Assembly (NCBI GenBank): GCA_024867545.1
Contig: JANFNE010000005.1
Location: 930,001-994,000 of the forward strand
Direction: 5' to 3'
Origin: Phytopythium helicoides
Taxonomy: Eukaryota > Oomycota > Peronosporomycetes > Pythiales > Pythiaceae
Length of the DNA stretch: 64,000 nt
Shown piece after piece: positions 20,947-32,056 of this stretch. A program made the translations under genes and the position numbers. Position 1 is the stretch's first letter. Each line of letters opens with the position of its first letter. Below the pieces are notes generated by a model. It made no database searches, was not told the origin of the DNA, and saw nothing but the letters and a program-made list of their open reading frames with translations.

Positions 20947-23523
20947 ATGGCGAGCGCGATGGACGCGACGCGGCTGTACGCCAACTGCCCGCCCGTGGTG
21001 CTCAACGTGGGCTTCTCCGGGTCGCTGGCGCTGCCGGCGCCCGACTGCGTGCCGCTCGAGCCCGCGGCGATCGACGACCCGCGGCAGCGCGCGCGCGGAC
21101 TCGCGGCCGTGGACGCGCGCGGGGTGCTGGCGCTGCGCGTGCGCAACCACGAGGGCCACGCGTTCCTGCGCGCGCACGAGCCCAAGAAGCTGCGCGACGG
21201 CCCCATACTGGAGAACTACCGCCGCCGCGCCGAGCGCTACCAGAATGAACTCGTCTACTACCGCTCGCACGGCCACCCGTTCGTGCCCCGCGAGTTGCTG
21301 CTCCCGCTGCTGGTCGAATCGGCTAGGTATGCCACGCTATGGGAATGCCATTGCGCCAGCGATCTTGCGCACACGCTAACTGCGATTCTGCAGGGAGAAT
21401 GATAGGAAGGAGCCCATCTCGGAGCTACAGAGCAACGCGCTGGCAGGCGTCAATCTCAGCTCCGACGGCTCCCACGTCGTCTTTTTTCCGACGGGCCAAA
21501 TTCTGCAGCAGGCTTGTGCGTACTTCGGTCACGGCGACAATGGGGCGCCAACTGGACGAGAATTGACTTCGAAACCGGTCGAGATGGGCGGGGTGATTCG
21601 GCAGTTCGCGGTCATGGGTCAGACCAGCGACTTTCATCCTATTGGAAACACCGAGGTGCTGGTTGCTGCGCGATGTAATGCTACCGCGACTATTCTGTCT
21701 GTACCTTCTAATACTGCGAGCAATGAGAAGCCCCGCATGCGAAGGAGAACCAAACTTACTTTTTCCGATACGCTTCGACATATTGCGGGCAGCCCGCATG
21801 TTGAAGCTGAGCTTGCCTTTATCACGGAAGACAACATTGTGCAAACTTGGGATCCTGAAAGTGGATTGCAGCTTGTTGGCTGCGACTATTCGTCGGCTTC
21901 CCCGCCTATTTTCCGATGCGAGTACTCTAGGTGTGTCAGTTGTTGGTTTGCTCAGTTTGTAGAAGGTGATCTCGTTGACACGCTTCATTGTCTTTTTCAG
22001 CCACCCTAGAGTTCTATGGTCTGCAGCCAAGGCGTCAGTCAAAACGCTGGATCTGAGAGCCCCTGGAAGGAAAGGTACCGTGCTATTCGATATCAGCACA
22101 ATTAACTCTCCCCTTGCAGAGATTTATGATCTCAAGAGACGTTCGAGGTACACTTCGCTTGCACTCTTGGGCATACGGTTTCTGTGCACATCACTCATGT
22201 TGTGCTATTTTGTTGCAGATCGCCGTTCCAGTTTGTTGTTGCGTCAGGGCTCGCTATTGAGATTGTCGACACCCGGATGGCGCGGCAGTCGTTGATATCA
22301 TGGTCACCAAATCTCCAATCAACCACCGAAGTGCCGATCAAATTTGGTGTAATTCAAGAGATCGATATGTCAACTGCTGTCGACGATGATCGTGGCGCTA
22401 TCGTGGCTATGTCGAATCGACCAAAGATTTCCACCGTCTACCCATTTGAGAAGAGCCGCAAGCGTTCGCGGAGCGCAATCTCGCTGCAACCATTGCGATA
22501 CAACGACGATGACAACGAACAAGCTGCAATGATTCCGTCGTTGTATGTAACTTCGGACGCCTCTCTTGACCTACGAATGGAAGACGGGGGAGAGCTAACC
22601 CACATGTTGGGTATGTATCCGGTGCGAGCAAATGCGGAAGGATCACTGGCCCGCGTGTACCAACTCAACTCCCTCGGTGACCTGTTTTCGCATACCCTCA
22701 CATGGACCTCCGGAGACGAAGCGAAGAACAAATCATATGCCGCCGGTGTTCACCACGAGTACGTGTGCTATCGTTCTTTGCTGTGTGGCTCGCTGCTGAC
22801 TAGAATGACCTCTGCGTGCTCAGCTTGCCGTGTGGCATAACAGCTACAGGTGACAGTAGCACCACTCGTGGGCTGAAGCGAAAGCTGCCGATTGCAGTGG
22901 ACGCAATTTTGAGGGAACCTACTGCAGATACGCTGCAGCGTTTTCGCACCGTTCGCATACTTCCAATGTTGGAGAAATATCCTCGCATCCCTCACGAATC
23001 CAGAGGTGACAACACAAGATTCAGGCAGCTCTTCGGTGACGAGGAAGCGCTCGCCAAGGAGTTGCACGAGATCTGCCAGCCGAGCGCGACCCTATTTCGG
23101 CTGCATCGCTACGTCGTCGACAACTTGGCCATCGTGTGTTCCAGTCGAGATTTGCTGCGCTTCCTTGGTACTCGCGGCGAGTTCTCGATCGACCCGGCGC
23201 AGTACCGTGGGTTCTGGACCAAGTCGACCAGAGTGCTGAACGCTCATGACCCGTTCAAAGGAAAGAACTACTTGCATTCGCTGAAGGGTGACTCGCGAGT
23301 CGATGCATGTCAGTGCTCCCCGCAATCGTCGCTCTGGCCATGCGAGTCACTTGCGTGCATCATGCCGCACGCGCTCGTCGTGAGCAGCCGCATGGGCGGC
23401 GTGGTAGTGGAAGAGGCAGTGCCAGCATCGAAACGATCGCAGCCCCAGTCGGAGGTGTTCGGCGAGGTCATCCAGGACATGCGAGCGGCATATGCACTTC
23501 TCGAAGACGACCTTGAAGTGTGA
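20947..23523 (+). CDS. Beta-propeller protein, possibly TAF1C-like Pol I factor
   Basis: Five exons join in phase: 20947-21326, 21394-21930, 22001-22147, 22219-22762, 22804-23523 (about 775 aa). An upstream Met at 20827 is possible. N-terminal YYRSHGHPFVPRELLLP is followed by degenerate propeller blades, including SHPRVLWSAAKASVKTLDLR and FVVASGLAIEIVDTRM. This pair of blade signatures resembles the TAF1C subunit of the RNA polymerase I selectivity factor SL1. The C-terminal third is helical with a basic segment (KSRKRSRSA) that could be a nuclear signal. The assignment rests on the two blades and is tentative; an unrelated WD-like scaffold is the alternative. Confidence 0.55.
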
Positions 23524-23844
23524 GGGCCCTCATGGCTTCCTGTTTGACTATCAGGTAGTCGCATAAATAATATTTCATTGGCTCCTGTCTGGCAATATAA
23601 GCCAATCAGCGATGCGGAAACCATAATGACGATCAAAAACAGTACATCCTATTTTATCTGTTGTTTAATACAGTACTCTAGAAAACGCCACAGTACGCAA
23701 CTACGGTACACCATACTAGGAGTCACTTTTTGCGCACCAATTCTTTGAATTCCAAGGAATTCAATGAATTCCTTTCTTCGACGGTACTCCATTACGGTAC
23801 TCCGCTATCATGTTTTTTTTTTTTCTCGAAAAGACAACTCCGAT
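23524..23844. other. AT-rich intergenic with short GTAC-containing repeats
   Basis: The stretch holds six or more copies of a degenerate (A/G)GTAC(T/A)(C)C unit between 23640 and 23810, including ACGGTACTCC twice in tandem, and overlapping EcoRI-like palindromes (GAATTCCAAGGAATTC at about 23746). It ends in a T run just 5' of ESS2. No gene. Confidence 0.5.
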
Positions 23845-25612
23845 ATGCTGCTGCCCAAGACGGTGCTGGAGGAGGACGCGTACGTCGAGGCGCTGGGCGC
23901 CATCATCGAGCGCGACTTCTTCCCGGACCTGGAGCGTCTTAAGCAGCAGAAGTCGGTGCGCTCGCAGTGCCCTGTGACTCGTGACTGGCGGCGGAGCTGT
24001 CGAAACTAACGCTGCGCTTTCTCGCAGATTCTCGATGGTGGGGCGGCGCGCGACTCAAGCCTGACGGCGACTACGCTGCGCGCGCCTGGATCTGCGTCCG
24101 TGCGCAGCGTTGCGTCTGGATGGGACCAGCCGACGCCGTCCAGGAGCGGAGCGGAGGACGAGGACGAAGCAGAACGCTCGGCGATAGCTGTGCGGAGTGG
24201 GAACGTCGACAGCGACAGTGTTACAGCCGACCAGATGACGCTAAACCAATTTGTGGTGCGTGGCTCGGTGCACCGTGTGGCGACTCGGCGATATCTAACA
24301 CAAGGACGTAGGCGACACACACTTCTGAGGACAATGAGGCGTTCAACGAGCTCCAGGAGAAGACAGTAGAGGACCACCGCCGGAAATATCACTGGGCATA
24401 TGACGCGGAGCCAGAACGAGGCGACTCCAAGTTGCATCTGTTACAGGATGGCACGTGGATTTCCAAGGAGCGCAGACTGCTTGCTGATGCAGCGTGCAAG
24501 CTGAAAGGTTGGCAGGCGCGTTTGACTGATTGTGGTTTGCACTTCAGTCCTGACTTCGAAGTTAATCTAGGTCCCAAAGACGATCGACCGACAGCACCAG
24601 AAACGTGGAAGCATCGTGCACGCAATCCTTTGCTGTTCCCACCCGAGATTGAGACAACCCGGGCGATTTGTGGGGTAAATGTTGCTGCTTTGCTCGCAGC
24701 CTAGCGGTGGTGTATAGTTTACGATATGCTTTGTGCGCAGGTACCAACTTCATCCAGCGATAAACTGCTGCTAGAAAACGGAAGCGGAAACAAGCGCTTA
24801 GGTCGGCCACCTAGAGCACCGAGAACAACAGTGTACGCGAACTCCCGTTTCAATGCCGTCGTTCCGACGGAGGTGGGCAGTCGTCTGATCGCTGTGCTGG
24901 AGCACTCTGGTTCGCATGCTAACATAAATGGGATTGATATAACAGAGCGAGCGAGTCGCCAGATATGACGAGACTGAATCGTCAACTTCGTCTGTTCGAT
25001 CTACCGGGGAGTTCAGTCTTGTTCAGATGACCCCATTGATCGCCCCTGGGGTGGATGCGAGTCCGCTCATGACTTGGGGGGATATTGAAGGCACTCCTAT
25101 GATTATCGGAGCGCATTCGACTCCAGGTAAGGCTGCAAGTGAAATGGTTGTTTGGTAAACTCAATTACTCACGTAAATGAGGTCTTATATGTCAGAACAT
25201 GTGCTTCATGGACCAGCGTTCGAGTTGAAAGAATCGTCGGCACGTGAAAAGGTTGCCGATCGATTAGAGGCACAAGCTGTACGCCCTACAATCGATTGTC
25301 CCGGTCCAGCTGAATACTGTTCTAACCAAGGTTTTCTTTGCTCCATAGCGAAAGCGGAAAACATCATCAAGTCGCCGACAAGGCTCTTCTACCCCGCGCA
25401 TTGGTTCATCCCTTCGACCTCCGATGACCTCATCGTCAAGGAAACGCCCTGGTACCGAAATCCGCACACCAAGCCAAAATCGAAGTGTGCGCAGTCGATT
25501 GTCGAGTTTGCGCTCTCCATTCGGTTCTGATCCACAGTTGCGAGCAAGCTACTCGACTCCGCTGTTGCCTCCCCGGAACTCCTCCGCGCAGAAAACACCG
25601 AAGCGCCATTGA
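23845..25612 (+). CDS. ESS2: Splicing factor ESS2 (DGCR14/Bis1)
   Basis: Exons about 23845-23956, 24028-24246, 24308-24673, 24741-25130, 25188-25275 and 25348-25612. ESS2 hallmarks appear in order: YVEALGAIIERDFFPDLERL, HTSEDNEAFNELQ, RRKYHWAYDAEPE, WKHRARNPLLFPPE, PGVDASPLMTWGDIEGTP, GPAFELKESSAREK, and LRASYSTP near the C-terminus. ESS2 is a nuclear component of the catalytically active spliceosome; human ESS2 is DGCR14. A basic Ser/Arg tail matches the family. An extra C at about 24960 breaks the frame between SR and YDETESS. The second intron has a weak AAG acceptor, so that junction is less sure. The start at 23845 leaves a short leader after a T-run. Confidence 0.85.
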
Positions 25613-25799
25613 ATCGATCGATTGCGCATAAGTACAACAATAGCTCATGATCACTACACATGCCCACAGTATTTTTGGCACGATAGAAGCTCACACTGTG
25701 AAAACTCCGTCTGCAGCTAAAACATCAAGCTCCAGAGAAAATTTGTCTCCCACAGTGACCGCTGTATTTATTTTGTGAGCCTGAGCCTTCTGAGCGAAA

Positions 25800-27733
25800 A
25801 TGGTTGCCAATGAAGACTCCCAGGGTGTGTACAAGCTAATCGTGATTGGTGGCGGGCCAGCCGGAATCGGAGTGTTCGTGCGAGCAGCGCGACTTGGTAT
25901 GCTGTCCCGGTTATTGAATCCTGAGGCACATGGCAAGCCTCCAGATCTCGAACGTGTACGAGCGCTCGGCAAGACGCAAAAAGGCGTCGCAATCCTACAC
26001 GATGGGGACGCATCTAGCTTTGGCTCTGGTAACTTAGGCGCGTACATGATTAATTCGAACACGTTCGCCAACAGCCTCACATCGAGCGTCCTCGACGACA
26101 AACCTGATATGGATCCCCCCGAGCGCACGGTCGGCACATTCTTGGAGCGAGCAAGACAGCACGCTAGTGCGCAGCGATTAGAGCAAATAGGTGCGGCACC
26201 AGCGTGCCTCATGGATATTGGCAAGTTCTTGCACCATGTGGGGGCATGCGTGATGGAGGAGATGGAGGCAATAGCACCGACTTCGAGCAAATGCTTCCTG
26301 TCGACAAAAGGGACTCGGATAGATATTTTAGAGAATGGCCTCATACGCGTCGAAGCACAACCTTCTGGTGGGGAGTCGTTCTCACTGTTAACGGAACACG
26401 TTGCACTGGCGACTGGTGGAGAACAAGAGAGGCCGGTCCTCGATCTGCCACATCTACGAAGCAAACTTTTCATGTCAGACGAGTGTGTTCGCGACGAGGG
26501 ATTTGCTCGGCTGCGCTCTCTGCTTCTGGATTCACAAGTAACCGGCGGTGACAAGGCGATGAAAGTGTGCCTCGTCGGCGGGTCTCACAGTGCGTTCTCG
26601 GTAGCATGGTTGCTTCTGAACAAGTTCCGCCGAGCTCAATCTCCGAGTTTGTTTCGAAGTTCTGCTGACGCTGCAGGCTCTAGAAGCACCTCCCCAACCA
26701 AGACACCAAGTATCAGCGAGTCTATTTCATCAGCCCCGACGCCCCTCGATGAGTCGATATCAAGTCCATCTGCTGTTTGTAGTGCCGCCTCGGAGGGGAG
26801 TGATAGCCCGTTGGGAGCCGTACTTCCTACTGTGACACCATCACCTTTGGCAACTTCACCGTCTAAAAGCGAGTCTGTCCGAAAGCCTACAGGACCGATG
26901 CCGGCGTTCAAACCGAAGGACATTACGCTCCTGCATCGGACACCTATACGATGTTACTACGGTTCTCGAAAAGAAGCCGAGGCAGACGGCGCAGATGGCA
27001 GTCGCGTCGATCGTGGAGGGTGTGTCAACACATTTACAGGATTGCGAGAAGATGCAAAGGCACTCTACAATAGCGTTCGTGCAGGCAAAGAGACGCGCGT
27101 GCGCCTCTTTCAGATCAATCGTCAAGGCTCTCAAGCTCTTTCGGCAAAAGCTTTCGACTCCGCCAGTGCTATCGTGTGGTGCTGTGGCTACAAAACACGA
27201 ATGCCACAGGTTTTTGACTCAGACAACAACATTGTGGGTTTTCTATCGGAAAATGGCGTCGTGAAGCTCGACAACAAGGGGCGATTGCAACTTGCAGCAC
27301 CAAGCGGGTTGACAAGCTCTGCCAACGGGTCGAAAGATGAGACATCCTCTCTTCAAAATGCGGTAGCGCGCATCATGGGGCTAGGAATTGGCTTTCACTT
27401 GCGTGCACCAGTCGATGAAATGGGCGGTGAGACTCGTGCGGATGGCGTTACTGTGTATCACCGTCGAGGTGCAAGTCTCGTGCTGGAGGCTCTGTTTGGT
27501 TCGGAGGTTTACGGTTCAAGCACATCGTTTGAAGAGATGGTGGAGAAGGTGGGTGCTTTGCCACCGATCACTTCCGTTTGGTGCCTTGATGTTCTCACGT
27601 GTATGCCACTTGGTAGCTCGACAAAAAGAAACGGGAGACGACCGCTACTTCGCCGGCAACTACGGCGTTGGGATCAGGTGCTTCCACCAAGCTAGGCGAG
27701 CCGGGCGGAAGTCCCGAGAAGATCAAGAGGTGA
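25800..27733 (+). CDS. FAD/NAD(P)-binding oxidoreductase-like protein
   Basis: Two exons (25800-27548, 27617-27733) join in phase 0 to 621 aa. The N-terminus is a Rossmann FAD motif (LIVIGGGPAGIGVFVRAARLG). A second dinucleotide motif (VCLVGGSHSAFSVAWLL) lies near residue 260, as in flavin monooxygenases and L-ornithine N-hydroxylase relatives. A Ser/Thr/Pro-rich insert of about 80 residues follows it (SPTKTPSISESISS), then IVWCCGYKTRMP, the usual late GxxT-like motif region. The C-terminal exon is a basic, low-complexity tail. A monooxygenase or pyridine nucleotide reductase is likely, but the substrate is unknown. The ATG at 25800 directly precedes the FAD motif. Confidence 0.75.
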
Positions 27734-29089
27734 TTCTGAGCTCTCTTCCGCACCTGGCTTGTGGAAGAATAGCTGATATGTCGTCTCAACTTGTAGAGCC
27801 AGCAAGATGACAAACCCTTTGGTTGTAACGGGAGAAGTCTCTTGTGCTCCCAACTGCGCGACTTCTGGCTCAGCGACAAAACCCCGAAGCAGCGTGGCAG
27901 TGTCCCCTGCGAACAAGCCCAGGTCGCTGGTACGAGACCTGCTCTTATACTTCGTGCTTGGCTCCGACTGACCCATAGCGTTAACAATGGAACCGCTTGG
28001 CCGCAATAATCTCCTTTCTTGCACAAACGCTTCTGTCCAGGCGCTTCAAATGACGGCGTCTCCGATGCGTCGCGCTTCAACCGACCGACCGGAGCTCGTC
28101 CCCGCAGCCATCGCATTCGGTGGTACCGAGTCGCCGCCGACCAACCCGCCAGTGAAGCTGCTGCTCAACCGACGACGGCAGTCCGGCGAGGACCACAGCG
28201 CTCTGGTGGCAGCGAGTCCTCACCACCAGGCTCCGCACCGGCCAAAGATCACCTCGGGGCCAGTGTCGTCCCCGCCGCGCGTGTGCCGCGACGCCAGTCT
28301 GCCCACGGCGCTGAGCATCGTGTCGCCGCCCGCCGAGACCGGGGCGTAGGAGCAGCCGGGGGGAGTGGCGCGAGGCCGGAGACAGGCGAGCCTGGCGCAG
28401 TTTTCGCCACACAAAATTGCTGTCCTTTCGTTTGTGGACACTGTCCATCCCGACGGAGCCATTTTCGGCTAGCATGATATTAAGAAGCTGTATAAATTAT
28501 AGCGACGGAATGAATGCCAAAGATATCATCCGTATATATCATGTTTGGATTGTATCATGTTTGGAGAAGTTGAAGTTCTTCGCGCTGACCACTTCGAGTG
28601 CCTTCGCGGCCCCAACTGCGGCCGTCTAGCGCCACCGGCTCGATCAGATGCGGTGGGTTCACGTTCCGTCTCGCGTCGGACTATGAGCGGGAGGAGGCAG
28701 CCTGCCACGCACGCAGGCGCCGCCACCAGACGAGTCCCGCGGCGCGCTGGATGTTGCGTGGGCTGCGGTAGTGAGCTGGCGCGCAGCCGGCTGCGTCTTT
28801 TGGTGGGGCGCGCGCGCTCGAGCCGCCGCCGGCCGCGGAAAATCGAGCGGCTCATGCTGAACCCTTGGGGTGGGGAGGCGAGTTGGTTTCCTGGAGAAAG
28901 ACGGAAGGAACGCGGCGGGAGAAAGGGGGCGGAACGTTGCCGCGGCTCTGGCTAATGGCCGGCCACCCAGCGCGCTCCAGCGCTCCGAGGAGGGGCGCTC
29001 ATTCGGCGAATCCCTCGGGTGCGCAGCCAAGCCACTCACTCGGCCGAGGCAAGTCAAGCTAGCGCCCGTCTCCCCTGAGTTCTTTCTTC
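27734..29089. other. Mostly intergenic, one weak small ORF
   Basis: Apart from the weak ORF at 27987 no gene was recognised. The motif TATCATGTTTGGA occurs twice in tandem at about 28537-28565, in an AT-rich stretch. From 28640 to 29080 the DNA is GC-rich and holds the promoter of the RBR ligase. Confidence 0.5.
27987..28349 (+). CDS. Small hypothetical protein
   Basis: A 120-residue frame with a good start context (acaATGg). Composition is Pro/Ser/Arg-rich and looks disordered (SPMRRAST, KLLLNRRRQSGED); RRAST and RRRQS are basophilic kinase-like sites. No family was recognised. It could be a real regulatory peptide or a chance frame in GC-rich DNA. Confidence 0.3.
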   Translation: MEPLGRNNLLSCTNASVQALQMTASPMRRASTDRPELVPAAIAFGGTESPPTNPPVKLLLNRRRQSGEDHSALVAASPHHQAPHRPKITSGPVSSPPRVCRDASLPTALSIVSPPAETGA

Positions 29090-30286
29090 ATGGACGCGCG
29101 GAGGAGCCGCCGACGCCTCTGCGGCCGCGCGCGCGCCAGTCTCAAGCGCGACGAGGACGCCAAGCTCGACGCCTCGGGCCGCCTCAGCGCCTGCAGCAGC
29201 GCCGACAGCCACAGCCAGCGCCGCGACACGCCAGCGCCCATGTCGGTCATCGCGCTCGCGGTCTCGCACAGCGACGAGTCGGAGGTCGAGATGGACGCCG
29301 ACGCGGCAGAGCGACCCGCTATGGCGGCGCTCGTGCCCATCCAGACCATCAGTGCGGCAATCAACCTGGCGGCCTCCCACCACCAGCAGCTCATGATGCA
29401 GGACCAGCAACTGCAGCAGCAAGCGGACCCGTTCGACACGGCGCTGCGCCGCGAGTGCCAGATCTGCTACGAGCAGCTAGACGCGCTGCAGGCGCACATG
29501 TGTCTCTCGTGCGGCAGCTCCTACTGCTCGAGCTGCACGCGTTCCTACATTGAGCACAAGGTGCACGAGGGCGAGGTGTCGGAGAAGAAGCTCGTGTGTC
29601 CCTCGCCGCAGTGCTCGCGCCCGCTGGCGGAAGACATGATCGAGGCCTTCCTCTCGCCCGACGTGTTCGACAAGTACAAGGAGTTCCTGCGCAACCAGCG
29701 CGCTGGCATCCGCTTCTGTCCACGCGCCGGGTGCTGCGCGATCATTGACGAGCCACTCTTCTCGAGGCATCGCCGAGTCGCCTGTTCGGCGTGCCAGGAA
29801 GAGTCGTGCATGCGCTGCGGAGGCGACTTCCACGCCGTTCCGTTCTGTCGGCGCGTCGAGAAGCGCTTTGGCAGGTGGAAGAAGCGCAACAACGTGCGCG
29901 CGTGCCCGAGCTGCAAGACTAACATCGAGAAGAACGGCGGCTGCTCGCACATGAAGTGCTTTCACTGCGACCAGGAGTTCTGCTGGTCATGCCTACGTCC
30001 GTGGGACACACACGACGAGACGCTCTGCGTTCCACTCACGTTCATCCACTCCAAGAGCAACAAATACGGCTGCTGGACCCCCATGCGCGTGGTCACCAAG
30101 ACGGCCGTAGCCAGCGCTGCTGTCATTGTAGCAGTCGCAGGTGTGGGCGTCGCGGTTGTCGTGCTCCCTCCGCTGGTGGCGGTCCATTTCGCCAAGGAGT
30201 CGTATCGCCGAGGCCGTTTCGCACGGGAGGCGTATGTGCATGTAGTGCGCTCCGATCTTCCTCCTCACGGGAACGCGCTGAACTAG
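29090..30286 (+). CDS. RBR-type E3 ubiquitin ligase with C-terminal membrane helix
   Basis: Single exon, 398 aa. RING1 starts at CQICYEQL near residue 124. An IBR follows (CPRAGCCAII...CSACQEESCMRCGG), then RING2 (CPSCKTNIEKNGGCSHMKC...CWSCLRPW). The GGCSHM cysteine is the catalytic, thioester-forming residue of RBR ligases. A long hydrophobic segment near residue 345 (AVASAAVIVAVAGVGVAVVVLPPL) predicts a tail anchor, a layout like the RNF144/RNF19 families. N-terminal residues 1-115 are low complexity with a Gln-rich stretch. It likely ubiquitinates substrates at a membrane; targets are unknown. Confidence 0.92.
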   Translation: MDARRSRRRLCGRARASLKRDEDAKLDASGRLSACSSADSHSQRRDTPAPMSVIALAVSHSDESEVEMDADAAERPAMAALVPIQTISAAINLAASHHQQLMMQDQQLQQQADPFDTALRRECQICYEQLDALQAHMCLSCGSSYCSSCTRSYIEHKVHEGEVSEKKLVCPSPQCSRPLAEDMIEAFLSPDVFDKYKEFLRNQRAGIRFCPRAGCCAIIDEPLFSRHRRVACSACQEESCMRCGGDFHAVPFCRRVEKRFGRWKKRNNVRACPSCKTNIEKNGGCSHMKCFHCDQEFCWSCLRPWDTHDETLCVPLTFIHSKSNKYGCWTPMRVVTKTAVASAAVIVAVAGVGVAVVVLPPLVAVHFAKESYRRGRFAREAYVHVVRSDLPPHGNALN

Positions 30287-30496
30287 AACTCGTCGTGGAG
30301 TGTAGTGTGCGTAGACGTTCGGCCAGTTCCTGCACCGCCCTTCGACGGCGGAGCAGGGTGGTCGGTCATTCAGTTTATCGTATTCAGACTTGTACCTTCT
30401 CGCTCGTGCTATTGATAACACGCCAGCACGTGCAAATCGGGATCATAAAAAAACTGTGGCGTGATTTTGAGACTGCTACGCATCTTTCCTGCATGC

Positions 30497-32056
30497 CTAG
30501 TCCGACGACTTGGCGCCCTTGAGCTTGTCCTCGGACGGAACCGAGTTGGGCTGGCGCGTCAGGCACAGCACGCGCTCCCAGGTGCGCCCGAATGGGTCCA
30601 TGCACCGCGGCGAGTTCTGCGTGATGGCCGTGATGGGGAAGTAGACAACGCGGTTGGCGCTCAGGCCGACCGTAAAGCCCGTGTAACCAGCCATGGCGCC
30701 GTGCACGGCGTTCTGCGCCAGCATCATGCAGTACATGGCATCGGCGGCGTTCGCGGGCACACTGCGGATCATGTACGACGGGTCGATGTACTTGACCGTG
30801 CACTCCTTGCCCTTCTTGGCAAAGTGCTCCTGAATGCGGTCCTTCATGAACGCACCGATGGGCGGAAGCTTCTTGTTGCCACCGGCGTCCGTCAGCGCTG
30901 ACGTGCCTAGCAGCTCCTCGCCGGCTCCCTCCGCGACGACAACGACACCGTGTCCGCGCTCCTCCACCACATGCTCGAGGTGTTCCAGGCAGCTGCGAGG
31001 GCCATCCAGCTCAATCGGCACCTCGGGGATCAGGCACAGGTTGACGTCGCCGCTCGACAGCGTCGCGTGCGCGGCGATGAAGCCAGCACTACGACCCATA
31101 AGCTTGACGACGCCAATGCCGTTGGGCACACACTTGGCCTCGGTCGACGCCGAGCGGATGGCGCGCTGCGCCTCCTCGACAGCCGTGTTGAAGCCAAAGC
31201 TTCGGTCGAGCAGGTCAACATCGTTATCGATCGTCTTGGGCACACCCGCGACGGCGATCGGCAGGTGCTGACGGCGGCACTCTTCCGAGATCTTGTTGGC
31301 TGCGCGGTGCGTTCCGTCGCCGCCAATGACGTACACCTGGTTGACGCCCGTCTCGCGCAGGAAGTTCATGATCTTCTCGAGGTCGAAGCCGCCGCGGTTG
31401 GCGCCGAGGATGGTGCCGCCCGAGTGGTGAATGTTCTCGACGACCTTCGGCGTGAGCATGATGGGAGCCTCCTTCTGGTCCATGGAGGTCCAGTTGTAGA
31501 AGCCGGCAAAGCCCATGCGGATGCCGTAGATCTCCTGCACACCGTAGAGGGTCCAGAGACTGAGTGTGATGTCGCGGATGACGTTGTTGAGGCCCGGGCA
31601 GAGGCCGCCGCATGTCACGATGGCGGCCTTGACCTTGGTTGGGTCGAAGTACAGATGCGCGCGTGGGCCGGCACGCACGTAGGCGCGCGAGATCATCTCC
31701 TGGTTAGCGTTGCGGCGGATATCGCCGAGGATGACGTCCGTCTCGGTCATGATCTTGTTGTAGGTGGACTTGCGCTCGACATCGTCGGTGGCCTGCGTGT
31801 CGATCTTGCGCTCGTTGCTGACGCACGCGGCGCGGTCGGGGAGCCACTCGTGGATGTTGGGCACGGGCAGCAGGTACGTGCGGTGGATGGCCACGCCCTC
31901 GATGAGCTTCATCTCGCCGAAGCCGCGCGGGTGCTTGGAGAAGAAGGGCGCGTTCTTGTACTTGTCCACGTACGCGGCCTCGGCCTCGGCCGTCACGGGC
32001 GCGGGCGGCGGCAGGTTGGTGGCCGTCGGGGACTTTGGCGCGGCGGTGGAGCTCAT
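30497..32056 (-). CDS. PFK: 6-phosphofructokinase, plant/protist long type
   Basis: Single exon, 519 aa. Motifs: CGGLCPGLNNVIR (phosphate loop), GGDGTHRAA, PKTIDNDVD with the catalytic Asp, and MGRSAGFIA. GGDGT favours ATP as phosphoryl donor, whereas PPi enzymes have GGDD; the Lys in PKTIDND is shared with plant ATP-PFKs and PPi enzymes. It commits fructose-6-phosphate to glycolysis in the cytosol. The N-terminal 90 residues precede the core and are typical of the long group. The ATG at 32056 is followed by a Ser/Ala/Pro-rich leader with no clear targeting signal. Confidence 0.93.
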   Translation of the reverse strand: MSSTAAPKSPTATNLPPPAPVTAEAEAAYVDKYKNAPFFSKHPRGFGEMKLIEGVAIHRTYLLPVPNIHEWLPDRAACVSNERKIDTQATDDVERKSTYNKIMTETDVILGDIRRNANQEMISRAYVRAGPRAHLYFDPTKVKAAIVTCGGLCPGLNNVIRDITLSLWTLYGVQEIYGIRMGFAGFYNWTSMDQKEAPIMLTPKVVENIHHSGGTILGANRGGFDLEKIMNFLRETGVNQVYVIGGDGTHRAANKISEECRRQHLPIAVAGVPKTIDNDVDLLDRSFGFNTAVEEAQRAIRSASTEAKCVPNGIGVVKLMGRSAGFIAAHATLSSGDVNLCLIPEVPIELDGPRSCLEHLEHVVEERGHGVVVVAEGAGEELLGTSALTDAGGNKKLPPIGAFMKDRIQEHFAKKGKECTVKYIDPSYMIRSVPANAADAMYCMMLAQNAVHGAMAGYTGFTVGLSANRVVYFPITAITQNSPRCMDPFGRTWERVLCLTRQPNSVPSEDKLKGAKSSD

